NCBI GenBank assembly: GCA_964529305.1
Contig: CAZGUX010000161.1
Coordinates: 36,336-100,335 of the forward strand
Direction: 5' to 3'
Length of the DNA stretch: 64,000 nucleotides
Source of the DNA: CAZGUX01 sp964529305
GTDB lineage: Bacteria > Acidobacteriota > Terriglobia > Bryobacterales > Bryobacteraceae
Shown here in pieces: positions 1 to 8,345 of this stretch; position 1 is the stretch's first letter; each line of letters opens with the position of its first letter. A program made the position numbers and the translations under genes. The notes under the pieces were generated by a model, which worked only from the letters and a program-made list of their open reading frames with translations, was not told the DNA's origin and searched no databases.

Positions 1-473
1 CAGGAGTCGTGATGGCGGCGATTCTGGCCGCGGCGATGGCGAATATCAGCGCGGCGCTGAACTCGCTCGCGTCCACCACCGTGGTCGACATTCTCCGGCC
101 GCTGGGGAAGGCAACCTCCGACAAAGCGAGTCTCGGCGTCGCGCGGATGGCCACCGTCTTCTGGGGACTGGTGTTGCTCGGAATTGCCATTCTCGCCCGG
201 AGTTGGGGGCCGGTCCTGGAGGCGGGTCTGGCCATTGCCTCGATTCCGCTCGGAGCGCTCCTTGGGGTCTTTTTGTTGGGAGTCACCACCCGGCGAGTCT
301 CGGAGTCACACGCCATCCTGGGGATGATTTCCGGCTTCGCGATGATCACGTTCGTCCGTTTTGCCACGCCCGTTGCGTGGAGTTGGTACGTGTTGATTGG
401 CACCGCAACCACGTATCTCGTCGGCATCGCGGCGTCGCTGATAGCGCCGCCGGAGCGGGCCCGCGCGGTTTGA
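1..473 (+). CDS. Sodium:solute symporter family protein, C-terminal part (5' end outside window)
   Basis: The reading frame is open from the first base, so the gene begins before the window; the GTG/ATG codons near base 9 are internal. The visible 157 or so residues contain the AAAMANISAALNSLAST stretch, which matches the conserved transmembrane segment of SSS-family transporters (usually AAxMSTxSSxLNSLAT), followed by DI and a loop. Three to four further hydrophobic helices come next, and the protein ends PPERARAV. SSS proteins use a sodium gradient to take up sugars, amino acids, nucleosides or carboxylates across the inner membrane; the substrate cannot be read from this fragment. The next gene, an amino-acid permease, lies 66 bp downstream on the same strand and may be cotranscribed. 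Confidence 0.8.
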   Translation, partial: GVVMAAILAAAMANISAALNSLASTTVVDILRPLGKATSDKASLGVARMATVFWGLVLLGIAILARSWGPVLEAGLAIASIPLGALLGVFLLGVTTRRVSESHAILGMISGFAMITFVRFATPVAWSWYVLIGTATTYLVGIAASLIAPPERARAV

Positions 474-539
474 CGCCCATCCGCGGCGCGTGATGTCATC
501 ACGGGCAACTATTCAGAGATCGCAAAAAGGCAGCGAGTC

Positions 540-1937
540 GTGAGTAAACCAACATCTGACCAATTGACCGGCGCCGACGAACTACGGCGCGATCTGGGAC
601 CCTGGAGCGCCGCTTCCATCGTAGTGGGCACCGTCATCGGAAGCGGAATTTTCATTGTCCCCAATATCATGACGCAGCGGCTGGGCTCACCCGACTGGGT
701 TTTCTTCGTGTGGGTGTTCGGCGGTCTGCTGTCACTTTCCGGAGCGCTGACCTATGCCGAATTGTCGGCGGCCTTGCCCGGCGCGGGGGGAGAATACGTC
801 TATCTGCGCCGGGCCTATTCGCCGGTTTTCAGCTTTGTGTACGGCTGGACCCAGATGTGGGTCGCCAAGAGCGGATCGTGCGCGACCCTGGCCTCCGGTT
901 TCTTCCTGTACTTCTCCAATTTTCGGCCGGAAACGACAAACGTGCTGTTTTCGATTCCCTTCGCCGGAAACGGGGGCGCGCCACAGCCTGTGACGGTGGG
1001 CCAGATTTACGGAATGGCTCTGATCATGGCCTTGGGCGTTTTGAATTTCTTCGGCGTGAAACTCGGCGGGCAGGTTCAGGTTGCCGTCACTGTCTGCAAA
1101 GTCGCGCTGATTGGAGGAGTCATTGCCGCCGGCCTCCTGTCGCCGCACGGCACGGCCGCCAATCTGGCGACATCCACCGGAACGACGGCGGGCTTGGCCG
1201 GCTTTTTTGCGGCCCTCGTCGCGGCATTGTGGGCCTACGACGGCTGGAACAATGTCGGGATGGTTGCCTCCGAGGTTAAGGATCCGCAACGAAATCTGCC
1301 GCGCGCTCTGATCTGGGGCACGGTCGGCGTAATGGCCATTTACCTGCTCGCCAATGCGGCCTATTTTCTAGTGCTGAACGCGACGGAGGTCGCCGGCAAT
1401 CGGCTGGTGGCCGCCGAAATGATGCGAAAGGCAAACGGCCAATGGGGCGCTGACATCGTCTCGGTAGCCGCGATGGTGAGCATGTTCGCCGCTCTTAACG
1501 GATCAATTCTGTCCGGTTCGCGTGTTCCGTACGCAATGGCTCGCGACGGCCTATTTTTTTCCTCGGTCGCGAAGGTCCACCCCCATTACCGCACGCCCGG
1601 GGCGGCAATTCTCGGACTGAGCGCGTGGTCGTCAATCCTGGTGCTTTCCGGCCGCTATGATCAGCTCGTGACCCTCGTCATTTTCCCGAGTTGGATCCTT
1701 TATGGCATGACGACCGCGGCAGTGATCGTGCTGCGCCGGCGCGAACCCAATTTGCCGCGGCCGTATCGGACGCTGGGCTACCCGGTGGTTCCCGTGTTGT
1801 TTGTCCTTGTAGCCGTAGCGTTGCTGGTATCCACACTGCTGGATTCACCCCGGGAATCGGCGCTGGGATTAGCGGTGATCGCGGCCGGCCTGCCCTTCTA
1901 CTCCTACTGGAAACGCCGGGCCAAACAGGCGGCCTAG
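540..1937 (+). CDS. APC-superfamily amino-acid permease
   Basis: The product is 465 residues, normal for the APC superfamily, with about twelve hydrophobic segments. The first helix carries VVGTVIGSGIFIVPN, the glycine-rich unwound segment that binds substrate in LeuT-fold amino-acid permeases. Helix 6 carries FAALVAALWAYDGWNNV, typical of the LAT/APA group, followed by the conserved EVKDPQRNLPRAL loop. The expected role is amino-acid or polyamine uptake or exchange in the inner membrane; the substrate is not predictable here. The start is GTG at 540, with an A/G-rich stretch (aaaaagg) about 10 bases upstream as a weak ribosome binding site; no better in-frame start is near. It follows the symporter fragment by 66 bp, and two inverted repeats sit at and just after its stop codon. 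Confidence 0.85.
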   Translation: MSKPTSDQLTGADELRRDLGPWSAASIVVGTVIGSGIFIVPNIMTQRLGSPDWVFFVWVFGGLLSLSGALTYAELSAALPGAGGEYVYLRRAYSPVFSFVYGWTQMWVAKSGSCATLASGFFLYFSNFRPETTNVLFSIPFAGNGGAPQPVTVGQIYGMALIMALGVLNFFGVKLGGQVQVAVTVCKVALIGGVIAAGLLSPHGTAANLATSTGTTAGLAGFFAALVAALWAYDGWNNVGMVASEVKDPQRNLPRALIWGTVGVMAIYLLANAAYFLVLNATEVAGNRLVAAEMMRKANGQWGADIVSVAAMVSMFAALNGSILSGSRVPYAMARDGLFFSSVAKVHPHYRTPGAAILGLSAWSSILVLSGRYDQLVTLVIFPSWILYGMTTAAVIVLRRREPNLPRPYRTLGYPVVPVLFVLVAVALLVSTLLDSPRESALGLAVIAAGLPFYSYWKRRAKQAA

Positions 1938-1995
1938 TACTGTTTGGTGGCGCGCAAATCGAAGAATAGGCGCTTTGTTCCGTTTTCAGAACAAA
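1921..1995 (+). terminator. Two successive inverted repeats at the end of the permease gene
   Basis: CCAAACAG at 1921-1928 pairs perfectly with CTGTTTGG at 1940-1947, across the stop codon of the permease (loop 11 nt). TTTGTTC at 1974-1980 pairs with GAACAAA at 1989-1995 (loop 8 nt). Neither has a clean run of T after it, so Rho-independent termination is only a possibility; they could instead protect the mRNA 3' end or be a regulator site for the small gene at 2110. Confidence 0.35.
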
Positions 1996-2109
1996 CATTT
2001 ATTGAAATTTTTGCCGATCTGCGATAGAACAGCTTTGGATAGACTTCGCCAGCAATCCAAGGTAGCCGTTCGGTACGCGAGGTAGTATCCAGATTTGCGT
2101 GGGGGGATT

Positions 2110-2310
2110 ATGGACATCACAAAAATCCTGGGCGAGTTGCGACAGGAGCGAGAACAGTTGGAAGAAGCGATCATCAGCCTGGAACGATTGGCGAGAAGCC
2201 GCGGCAAGAAGCGCGGCCGTCCGCCGGCCTGGCTGGCGGAACCGAAACGCCGCGGCCGGCCGCCCGGGAGCAAGAACAAGAAAAGCTCGGGATCCGGTTC
2301 TTCGGAGTAA
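2110..2310 (+). CDS. Small coiled, AT-hook-like DNA-binding protein
   Basis: The protein is 66 residues. The first 30 are a charged amphipathic helix (DITKILGELRQEREQLEEAI and on), which looks able to dimerise as a short coiled coil. The C-terminal half is very basic and has two AT-hook cores, KKRGRPPAW and KRRGRPPGSKNK, the minor-groove-binding motif of AT-rich DNA. The ATG at 2110 is chosen because GGGGGG at 2101-2106 sits just before it as a G-rich ribosome site; an upstream in-frame TTG at 2095 would put that site inside the gene. It may act as a nucleoid-associated protein or local regulator; this is inference from motif content. It stands alone, convergent with the next gene. Confidence 0.7.
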   Translation: MDITKILGELRQEREQLEEAIISLERLARSRGKKRGRPPAWLAEPKRRGRPPGSKNKKSSGSGSSE

Positions 2311-2332
2311 CCTGAAGGGCCTCGGCGCGGGT

Positions 2333-4663
2333 TCAGCGGTAAAGGAGATACTTGTCCCGAACTGCGAGGAACTGGCGAAGAGGCCCTTCCAGTTTCTGCT
2401 GGATGGTTTTAGGATCTTCTCCCGCCTGAAGACGTCCCACCAATTCCCGGTTCCCAATCAGCTTGAGGTTGGCGTTGAAATCGATCTTTCCCGGATATAA
2501 CCGGACTAACGCCGCCGAAACTTCGACTCCCAGTTGGGCGCTGTTCAGCGCGGTGCGGTCGGTCACGATAAAACGGACGCCTTCCAGTGTCTTTCCCGCG
2601 AGAATGGACGCCGCGGGCTTGAACCGGGTCGGGTACACGCGAATTCCGGGGATCATGCGCTGGTTGAGATACCGCGCCAGCGTGCGGCCCTGGATGAATT
2701 CCGCTCCAATCACCTCGAACGGCGTGTCGGTACCGCGGCCCACCGAGTAGTTTCTGGACGCCTCCAGCATGGCAATTCCCGGGTAGAGGGTCGCGGCCGA
2801 AAGACTCCGCATATTCGGCGACGGATTGATCCAGAGTTGGCCAGTCGAGTCGAACCAGTCGCCCCGCTCCCAGTTTTTCATCGGGACCACGTGAAGATCG
2901 ACATCGATGTTGCGTTCGACGTTCAGCATGCGCGCCAACTCGCCGAGAGTCATCCCGTGGCGCGTGGGCATGGGGTAACAGCCGACGAAGCTCTCCAGGC
3001 GCCGGTCGAGTACGGGCCCTTCGACTTTGACTCCGGTGATAGGATTCGGACGGTCGAGTACGTAGAAAGCGATGCGCTTCTTCGCCGCCTCCTCCATCGT
3101 AATCACCATGGTCGACACGTAGGTGTAAAACCGGGACCCGATATCCTGGATGTCGAACACGAGCGCGTCCAGGCCGGTGAGCATTTGAGAGGAGGGCCGC
3201 CTGGTTTTGCGGGCATACAGACTCCAGACGCGGATCCCGGTCTTGGGGTCAATGGAATGGCCGACGTTTTCGTGATCTTCCACGCCGAAGAATCCGTGTT
3301 CCGGAGCAAACAGCGACACCAGATTCACGCCGGCTTCCACCATGCGATCGATATTCCGCCGGCCTTCCCGATCAACACCCGTGTGGTTGGTGATCAATCC
3401 GACCCGCTTGCCCTTGAACTCGGCGAATTTCTCTTCGACCAGAACGTCGAGACCGGTCAGCACGTCGCCATTGCGGGCGACCACGCGCCGGATTCCGGCG
3501 CCGGTGATGGTCTCGTTATACCCGGTGAGCAGCACGCCGGGACCCGTCACGCTCACTTCGGCGGCGACGATGGACGCGACCCGGCCCCTCAACGACGTGA
3601 TGGGAGCGCCCCGATAGGCGGGATGCACCGCGTTGGTGAGCAGAATGACATAAGTCTGCGAGCGGGGATCGATCCACATCGAAGTTCCGGTGAACCCGGT
3701 ATGCCCGTACGAGCCCACCGGAAACAAATCGCCTCGCGCTCCGGAGAATGCCGAGTCGATATCCCAGCCGAGGCCGCGCAGGATGGGTTGGTCGGCGGGT
3801 GTTTGCGGCTCGGTGGCTTTTTGAATCACCGCGGCGCTCAGGATGCGCCGGCCGTTCCAGTCGCCCTGGTTGAGCATCATCTGGGAAAATCGGGCCAGGT
3901 CGCCGGCGGTGGAAAACATGCCCGCGTGGCCGGCGATCCCACCCATGTTTCTCGACGTGGGATCGTGCACGACGCCGCGCAAGGGCGGGCCGGTTTTCGA
4001 CGAGCGCTCGGTGGGCGCGATTCGAGCCAGCAGGGTGTTCGGCGGCTGAAACATCGAGTCGGTCATTCCCAACGGCTCGAACAGGATGCGCTTGACGTAG
4101 GAGGCCAACGGTTCACCGCTCAACCTGCGGACGATTTCCCCCAGCAGGAGGTAATTGATGTCGGAATAGACGAATCGCTCACCCGGCGCGAACCGGGGTT
4201 TGTCCACAAGCGCCATGCGAATCCCGGTCTCATAGCCAGTCCACGCGGGCTCCAGGTCGACATCGGGACGCAAGCCCGAAAAGTGAGTCATCAGGTTACG
4301 AATCGTAATGGGGCTGGCGCCGCCCTGAAACTCGGGGAGATAGCGCGTCACCGGATCGTTCAGCCGGATCTTGCCTTCTTCGACCAGGCGCAGAATCGCC
4401 GTGGTGGTGGACACCACCTTGGTCAGCGAAGCGCAGTCGAAGATGGTGTCGACCGTCATGGGCTCCCTGGCCGGCACCAGAGCCCGATGCCCGTAGGCTT
4501 TGCGATACACCACCTGGCCGCGATGCCCCACGACCACGACGGCCCCGGGAATCTGGCCCTCGCGGATGGCCCCTTCCACCGCCGCGTCGAGTTCCCCGCC
4601 CTTGGAAAACTCCTGCGTCCAAGCCAGTTGCGCGAGCAGTCCCAGAACAACGATCCGTCGCAC
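2333..4663 (-). CDS. Secreted serine hydrolase (beta-lactamase fold) fused to NamZ-type exo-N-acetylmuramidase domain (DUF1343)
   Basis: The 776-residue protein starts with a signal peptide (about residues 1-16). Residues 30-370 are a class-C-beta-lactamase/DD-peptidase-like domain with the nucleophile motif SLTK (Ser79, Lys82), YSDIN at 166-170 in place of the usual YxN, and GHTGFTG as the KTG equivalent. From about residue 405 to the end is a DUF1343 domain, with KRVGLITNHTGVDREG, a FAPEHGFFG block and DRPNPITG. Characterised DUF1343 members (NamZ, family GH171) release terminal N-acetylmuramic acid from peptidoglycan fragments. The fusion suggests one periplasmic enzyme acting on both peptide and sugar parts of muropeptides; that link is inference. 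The pterin dehydratase gene lies 12 bp upstream on the same strand, so they are probably cotranscribed. Confidence 0.88.
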   Translation of the reverse strand: MRRIVVLGLLAQLAWTQEFSKGGELDAAVEGAIREGQIPGAVVVVGHRGQVVYRKAYGHRALVPAREPMTVDTIFDCASLTKVVSTTTAILRLVEEGKIRLNDPVTRYLPEFQGGASPITIRNLMTHFSGLRPDVDLEPAWTGYETGIRMALVDKPRFAPGERFVYSDINYLLLGEIVRRLSGEPLASYVKRILFEPLGMTDSMFQPPNTLLARIAPTERSSKTGPPLRGVVHDPTSRNMGGIAGHAGMFSTAGDLARFSQMMLNQGDWNGRRILSAAVIQKATEPQTPADQPILRGLGWDIDSAFSGARGDLFPVGSYGHTGFTGTSMWIDPRSQTYVILLTNAVHPAYRGAPITSLRGRVASIVAAEVSVTGPGVLLTGYNETITGAGIRRVVARNGDVLTGLDVLVEEKFAEFKGKRVGLITNHTGVDREGRRNIDRMVEAGVNLVSLFAPEHGFFGVEDHENVGHSIDPKTGIRVWSLYARKTRRPSSQMLTGLDALVFDIQDIGSRFYTYVSTMVITMEEAAKKRIAFYVLDRPNPITGVKVEGPVLDRRLESFVGCYPMPTRHGMTLGELARMLNVERNIDVDLHVVPMKNWERGDWFDSTGQLWINPSPNMRSLSAATLYPGIAMLEASRNYSVGRGTDTPFEVIGAEFIQGRTLARYLNQRMIPGIRVYPTRFKPAASILAGKTLEGVRFIVTDRTALNSAQLGVEVSAALVRLYPGKIDFNANLKLIGNRELVGRLQAGEDPKTIQQKLEGPLRQFLAVRDKYLLYR

Positions 4664-4675
4664 TCGATACCCTCG

Positions 4676-4975
4676 CTACATCAACCGCGACGCAAGGGCT
4701 TCCAGTTTGCGCGCCAGTTCGACATCTTTGACCGTGATGCCGCCGGAATCGTGGGTGGTCAGATCGATTCGCACCGTGTTCCACACGTTGAACCACTCCG
4801 GATGGTGATTCATCGCCTCGATCGCGATCGCCGACGTGGCCATGAATCCGAACGCGTGCACAAAATCCGGGAATTTGTACTCACGGTGCAGTTTGCCGTT
4901 TACGACAGACCAACCCGCCAATTGCGCCAGGGCCTGTTGTAACTCGATATCGGTCAATTTCGGATGTCGGGGCAT
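4676..4975 (-). CDS. phhB: Pterin-4a-carbinolamine dehydratase
   Basis: The 99-residue protein has the usual length for the family and the signature block EAMNHHPEWFNVWNTVRIDL, containing the catalytic histidines, then LTTHDSGGITVKDVELA. The enzyme dehydrates 4a-hydroxytetrahydrobiopterin so that the pterin cofactor of aromatic amino-acid hydroxylases can be recycled. No phenylalanine hydroxylase gene is visible in the window. Small dehydratases of this family are often found alone and may act in other pterin or molybdopterin steps. The ATG at 4975 is preceded by no strong ribosome site. The serine hydrolase/NamZ gene follows after 12 bp. Confidence 0.88.
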   Translation of the reverse strand: MPRHPKLTDIELQQALAQLAGWSVVNGKLHREYKFPDFVHAFGFMATSAIAIEAMNHHPEWFNVWNTVRIDLTTHDSGGITVKDVELARKLEALASRLM

Positions 4976-5047
4976 GGGTACAGAATCTCAATTTTCGCAC
5001 AGCGCGGCGGTCTTCGACCGGGTCTCCACGCTTGATACAGTATTGGC

Positions 5048-5689
5048 ATGCGAAACGCCCTTGTTTTCCTCCTTGTCGCGGCCACGAGCGCCGGCACTCT
5101 TCTTTCTCAATCCAGACCGAAGCCTCCCGACCCGGGATGGGTGTCTCTATTCAACGGCCGGGACTTGGCCGGGTGGGTCAAGATCGGAAACGAGAAGTGG
5201 GAAGTGGAAGACGGCGGAATCATTCACGGCCAGGGAGTTACCAAAGAGTACGGCTACCTCCAGACCGAGAAGAAGTACAGAGACTTCCACATGTCCCTCC
5301 GCTTCAAGTGCGAGGCCGACGGCAACAGCGGCGTGTTTTTCCACGTCGACTTCAAGCCCGGCACCGCCGATGTTTCCCAGGGCCTCCAGTTTGAAATCGA
5401 CCGGACGTTGAACCACCACACCGGCGGCGTCTATGGCGACGGACGCGCCTGGATCGCGTGGCCTGCTCCGGAACTCGAAACGGTGATCCGGCCCTACGAC
5501 TGGAACGATTACCTCCTCAAGGTGGAGAACAACCGCTATGTCGCGGTCCTGAACGGAGTCGTCGTGCTCGACTTCACAGACCCGACGCCGAAGTCGTTCG
5601 ACGGCTATATCGCGCTCCAGTTGCACTCGGGCGGACAAGGGAACATGCGCTTCAAGGACCTCTACATTCGCGATCTCTCCCGGAGGTAG
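5048..5689 (+). CDS. Secreted DUF1080 protein (3-keto-disaccharide hydrolase-like)
   Basis: The protein is 213 residues with a signal peptide (RNALVFLLVAATSAGTLLS). The mature part opens with GWVSLFNGRDLAGWVKIGNE, the hallmark start of DUF1080 domains, and has the internal GNSGVFFHVDF and FDGYIALQLHSGG blocks of a concanavalin-like beta sandwich. DUF1080 proteins are abundant in Acidobacteria, Planctomycetes and Bacteroidetes; some are described as 3-keto-disaccharide hydrolases, so carbohydrate processing in the periplasm is the best guess. No Shine-Dalgarno is visible. TACAGT at 5036-5041 sits only 6 nt before the ATG with a weak -35-like TCGACC at 5014, so a leaderless transcript is possible. 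It is divergent from phhB. Confidence 0.85.
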   Translation: MRNALVFLLVAATSAGTLLSQSRPKPPDPGWVSLFNGRDLAGWVKIGNEKWEVEDGGIIHGQGVTKEYGYLQTEKKYRDFHMSLRFKCEADGNSGVFFHVDFKPGTADVSQGLQFEIDRTLNHHTGGVYGDGRAWIAWPAPELETVIRPYDWNDYLLKVENNRYVAVLNGVVVLDFTDPTPKSFDGYIALQLHSGGQGNMRFKDLYIRDLSRR

Positions 5690-5750
5690 CCCGCTAAGCG
5701 GTAACAAAACGGCCTGCTGCCCCACCATGCGGGACCGGGCGAGGATCTCC

Positions 5751-5779
5751 TTGACACCCCGGCAGAGCGACTTTATCAT
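5751..5779 (+). promoter_or_regulatory. Sigma-70-type promoter of the Nramp gene
   Basis: TTGACA at 5751-5756 is a consensus -35 box; TATCAT at 5774-5779 is a good -10 box; the spacer is exactly 17 bp. Transcription would begin near 5786, leaving a leader of about 16 nt before the ATG at 5802, with no Shine-Dalgarno. Confidence 0.65.
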
Positions 5780-5804
5780 AGTTAACTAGCATTAAAAAAC
5801 TATG
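5777..5804 (+). promoter_or_regulatory. Candidate operator: palindrome and inverted repeat over the Nramp start site
   Basis: TAGTTAACTA (5779-5788) is a perfect 10-bp palindrome over the expected transcription start. CATAGTT (5777-5783) is also repeated in inverted form as AACTATG (5798-5804), which includes the start codon. Position and symmetry suit a repressor. Manganese/iron transporters are commonly controlled by MntR/DtxR- or Fur-type repressors, so a metal-responsive operator is inferred; no regulator gene is adjacent. Confidence 0.4.
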
Positions 5805-7688
5805 ATTACATCGACTGGATCCCGATCGCTCTCCGAAGTGCATTCCTCGGTGGCGACCGAGCATCCTTCGTTGTGGCGGCGAATGTTTGCATTTGCCGGG
5901 CCGGCCTACCTGGTGAGCGTCGGCTACATGGACCCTGGGAACTGGGCGACTGACCTGGAGGGAGGCGCGCGGTTCGGCTACCAGCTTCTGTGGGTGCTGG
6001 TAATGTCCAACGCGATGGCGGTCCTGCTCCAGACCTTGAGCGCCCGCTTGGGGATTGTGAGGGGTCTAGATCTCGCCCAGGCGTGCCGCGCGAGCTACCC
6101 GCGCCCGATCGCCTATTCGCTCTGGTTCCTGTGTGAGGTTGCCATTGCCGCCTGCGACTTGGCCGAGGTCCTCGGGGCAGCTATTGGCCTGAACCTCCTG
6201 TTCAATATGCCCATCCTGATGGGCGTCGCGGTCACGTCGCTCGATACGCTTCTTCTGCTATGGCTCCAGAAGTTTGGCGTGCGAAAGATGGAAGCCTTTG
6301 TTCTTTCTTTAGTTTCCGTGATTGGTGTTTGCTTTTTAGTTCAGATTCTTCTGGCGCGGCCGAACTTTGCCGAGGTCGCCACCGGGCTGATCCCCCGGCT
6401 TTCGGGCGAGAGCCTTTATGTCGCTATCGGAATGCTGGGAGCGACCGTGATGCCGCACAACCTCTATCTGCACTCGGCCCTGGTGCAGACCCGCCGGATC
6501 GACGACACCCGGAACGCCAGGAAGGCCGCCTGCCACTACAACTTCATCGACTCGGTCGTTGCCCTGAACGGGGCGCTACTGGTGAATGCGGCAATCCTGG
6601 TGGTGTCGGCCTCGGTGTTTTTCAAGAGGGGAATCGTGGTGACCGAAATCCAGCAGGCTCACCTCCTGCTGGCACCCCTGTTGGGCACTACCCTGGCATC
6701 CATTGCGTTCGCGGTGGCTCTGCTGTGCGCCGGGCAATCCTCCACGCTTACGGGAACCCTTGCCGGTCAGATTGTTATGGAGGGTTTTCTCAACTTTCGG
6801 ATGAGCCCCTGGCTGCGCCGTCTCCTCACTCGAGCCCTGGCGATTATCCCGGCGGCTTTGACCGTCTACTGGAGCGGTGAGCAGGGGACCTACAAACTTC
6901 TGATCCTGAGCCAGGTGATCCTGAGCATGCAACTGCCGTTCGCCGTCATCCCTTTGATTCACTTCACCAGCGACGCCGACAAGATGGGTGAGTTTGCCAA
7001 CCGGTACTGGGTTCGCGTGATCGCGTGGGTGACGGCGGCCATTATTGTCGTCCTGAACGTACGGCTGGTCGTCACGACCGTCGGTGACTGGTTGGCCTCG
7101 GCAGGCAGTTGGACTTGGCTGATCATCACGGTCGTCGTCGTCGCCGGGACGTACCTGGCATTTCTCCTGGCTTGGGTGACCCTGGAACCCTGGATTGGCC
7201 ATTGGGTCCGCCGCTTCGGTCAGGCACCCTTCACCTTGCCCGGGACTATGGCGGATAGCCTCACGGCGCCCAAATACAGCCGGATTCTGGTCCCCTTGGA
7301 TCACACGGAGCTTGACCGGCTCGCGGTCAGCCACGCGATCGCCATGGCTAAGCTGCACCACGCAAAGGTGTTTCTGCTTCATGTGGAGGAGGGGGTCACC
7401 AGCCGGGTCTACGGTGAGATCGCCTCCACGAAAGAAGTCGAGGCGGGGAAACAGTACCTGGAAGAAATCACTCGAGTTTTCCTGGCCCATGCAATTGAGG
7501 TAGAATCGCTTATAGTGCACGAGGCGATCCCGAAAGAGGCCATTGTGCGCTACGCGGGTCAAGTTCGGCCAGACTTGTTGATCATGGGGGCTCACGGCCA
7601 CAACCGGCTCAAGGACCTGATTTTCGGGGATACGATCAATCCGGTTCGGCATGCCCTCGGAGTCCCGATTCTGGTCGTGCGCTCATAG
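5802..7688 (+). CDS. Nramp-family divalent metal transporter with C-terminal universal stress domain
   Basis: The protein is 628 residues, about 200 longer than a plain MntH. Transmembrane helix 1 carries DPGNWATDLEGG (Asp44-Asn47), and helix 6 carries MPHNLYLHS; the Asp, Asn and Met of these motifs bind Mn2+, Fe2+ and similar ions in Nramp structures. About eleven hydrophobic helices run to residue 460. From about residue 488 a UspA-like domain begins (YSRILVPLDHTELDRLAVSH) and ends with the nucleotide-binding type motif MGAHGHNRLKDLIFGDT and PILVV. It should be a proton-coupled metal importer with a cytoplasmic nucleotide-sensing tail; the sensing role is inference. A strong promoter and a palindromic site lie immediately upstream. 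The gene appears monocistronic. Confidence 0.9.
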   Translation: MITSTGSRSLSEVHSSVATEHPSLWRRMFAFAGPAYLVSVGYMDPGNWATDLEGGARFGYQLLWVLVMSNAMAVLLQTLSARLGIVRGLDLAQACRASYPRPIAYSLWFLCEVAIAACDLAEVLGAAIGLNLLFNMPILMGVAVTSLDTLLLLWLQKFGVRKMEAFVLSLVSVIGVCFLVQILLARPNFAEVATGLIPRLSGESLYVAIGMLGATVMPHNLYLHSALVQTRRIDDTRNARKAACHYNFIDSVVALNGALLVNAAILVVSASVFFKRGIVVTEIQQAHLLLAPLLGTTLASIAFAVALLCAGQSSTLTGTLAGQIVMEGFLNFRMSPWLRRLLTRALAIIPAALTVYWSGEQGTYKLLILSQVILSMQLPFAVIPLIHFTSDADKMGEFANRYWVRVIAWVTAAIIVVLNVRLVVTTVGDWLASAGSWTWLIITVVVVAGTYLAFLLAWVTLEPWIGHWVRRFGQAPFTLPGTMADSLTAPKYSRILVPLDHTELDRLAVSHAIAMAKLHHAKVFLLHVEEGVTSRVYGEIASTKEVEAGKQYLEEITRVFLAHAIEVESLIVHEAIPKEAIVRYAGQVRPDLLIMGAHGHNRLKDLIFGDTINPVRHALGVPILVVRS

Positions 7689-7802
7689 GTGGAACGCCCC
7701 ACTGTGTCGATAAGATACAACGGGGCCGGTTCGAGCGCCGCTATCTGATTGCGAATCAGCGACTTGTTTTGGCCCCAGGGATGCCAGTAAGGCAGTTGGA
7801 AG

Positions 7803-8345
7803 ATGCTCCGCCGCGCCGCCATCTCGCTGTTTGTGCTCGCGTCCCTGCCGGCGGCCGCCACCACGATCACCCGCGCTTCCCTCGACGAGCTGATCGTTAA
7901 ATCGTCCTTGATCGTCCGAGCCAAGGTCACCCGGATCTACGGGGTTCGCAGCGGGTCGTTAGTCAACACGCAGGTTCAGGTGCGAGTGCTGGAGCGGCTC
8001 AAGGGACCGGAGGTCGAACCCCTGGAAGTCGTGGTACCGGGCGGAGTGGCCGGGGGACTGCGCCAGAATCTGGCGGGGGTTCCGAACCTGGTGGAAGGCG
8101 CCGAGCATGTCTTCTTTCTGTGGAAGGCGACCTCGGGTCGAATCCTCCTGCTCGGCCTGTCGCAGGGGGTCCTCGACGTCGCCAAGACTGCGTCCGGCGA
8201 GACAATGGTTACCCGGTCGGCGATCGATGCCCATCTGGTCGATCCAGGTACGGGCCAAGCCACTAGTGCTGAGTCCATTCTGCTGCGCTACTCGGACTTC
8301 ACCGAACGCGTGAAGCGCGTGCTGGCCCAGGAGGTGAAGAAGTGA
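7803..8345 (+). CDS. Exported hypothetical protein paired with the matrixin
   Basis: The 180-residue product has a signal peptide (LRRAAISLFVLASLPAAATT) and a soluble, beta-rich body with the blocks SLIVRAKVTRIYGV and VQVRVLERLKG, then GGVAGGLRQNLAGVPNLVEGAEHV. I know no defined function. The pattern of an exported protein with an alternating-strand VRAxV...VxExLKG body next to a secreted protease suggests an extracytoplasmic partner or inhibitor; that is inference. Its stop codon overlaps the GTG start of the matrixin gene (GTGA), so the two are translationally coupled. Confidence 0.7.
   Translation: MLRRAAISLFVLASLPAAATTITRASLDELIVKSSLIVRAKVTRIYGVRSGSLVNTQVQVRVLERLKGPEVEPLEVVVPGGVAGGLRQNLAGVPNLVEGAEHVFFLWKATSGRILLLGLSQGVLDVAKTASGETMVTRSAIDAHLVDPGTGQATSAESILLRYSDFTERVKRVLAQEVKK

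Noticed and set aside
2534..4942. Long open frame on the plus strand opposite the serine hydrolase/NamZ gene
   Set aside because: It is a shadow of the minus-strand gene: composition is arginine- and glycine-rich, with no domain; the minus frame has clear catalytic motifs.
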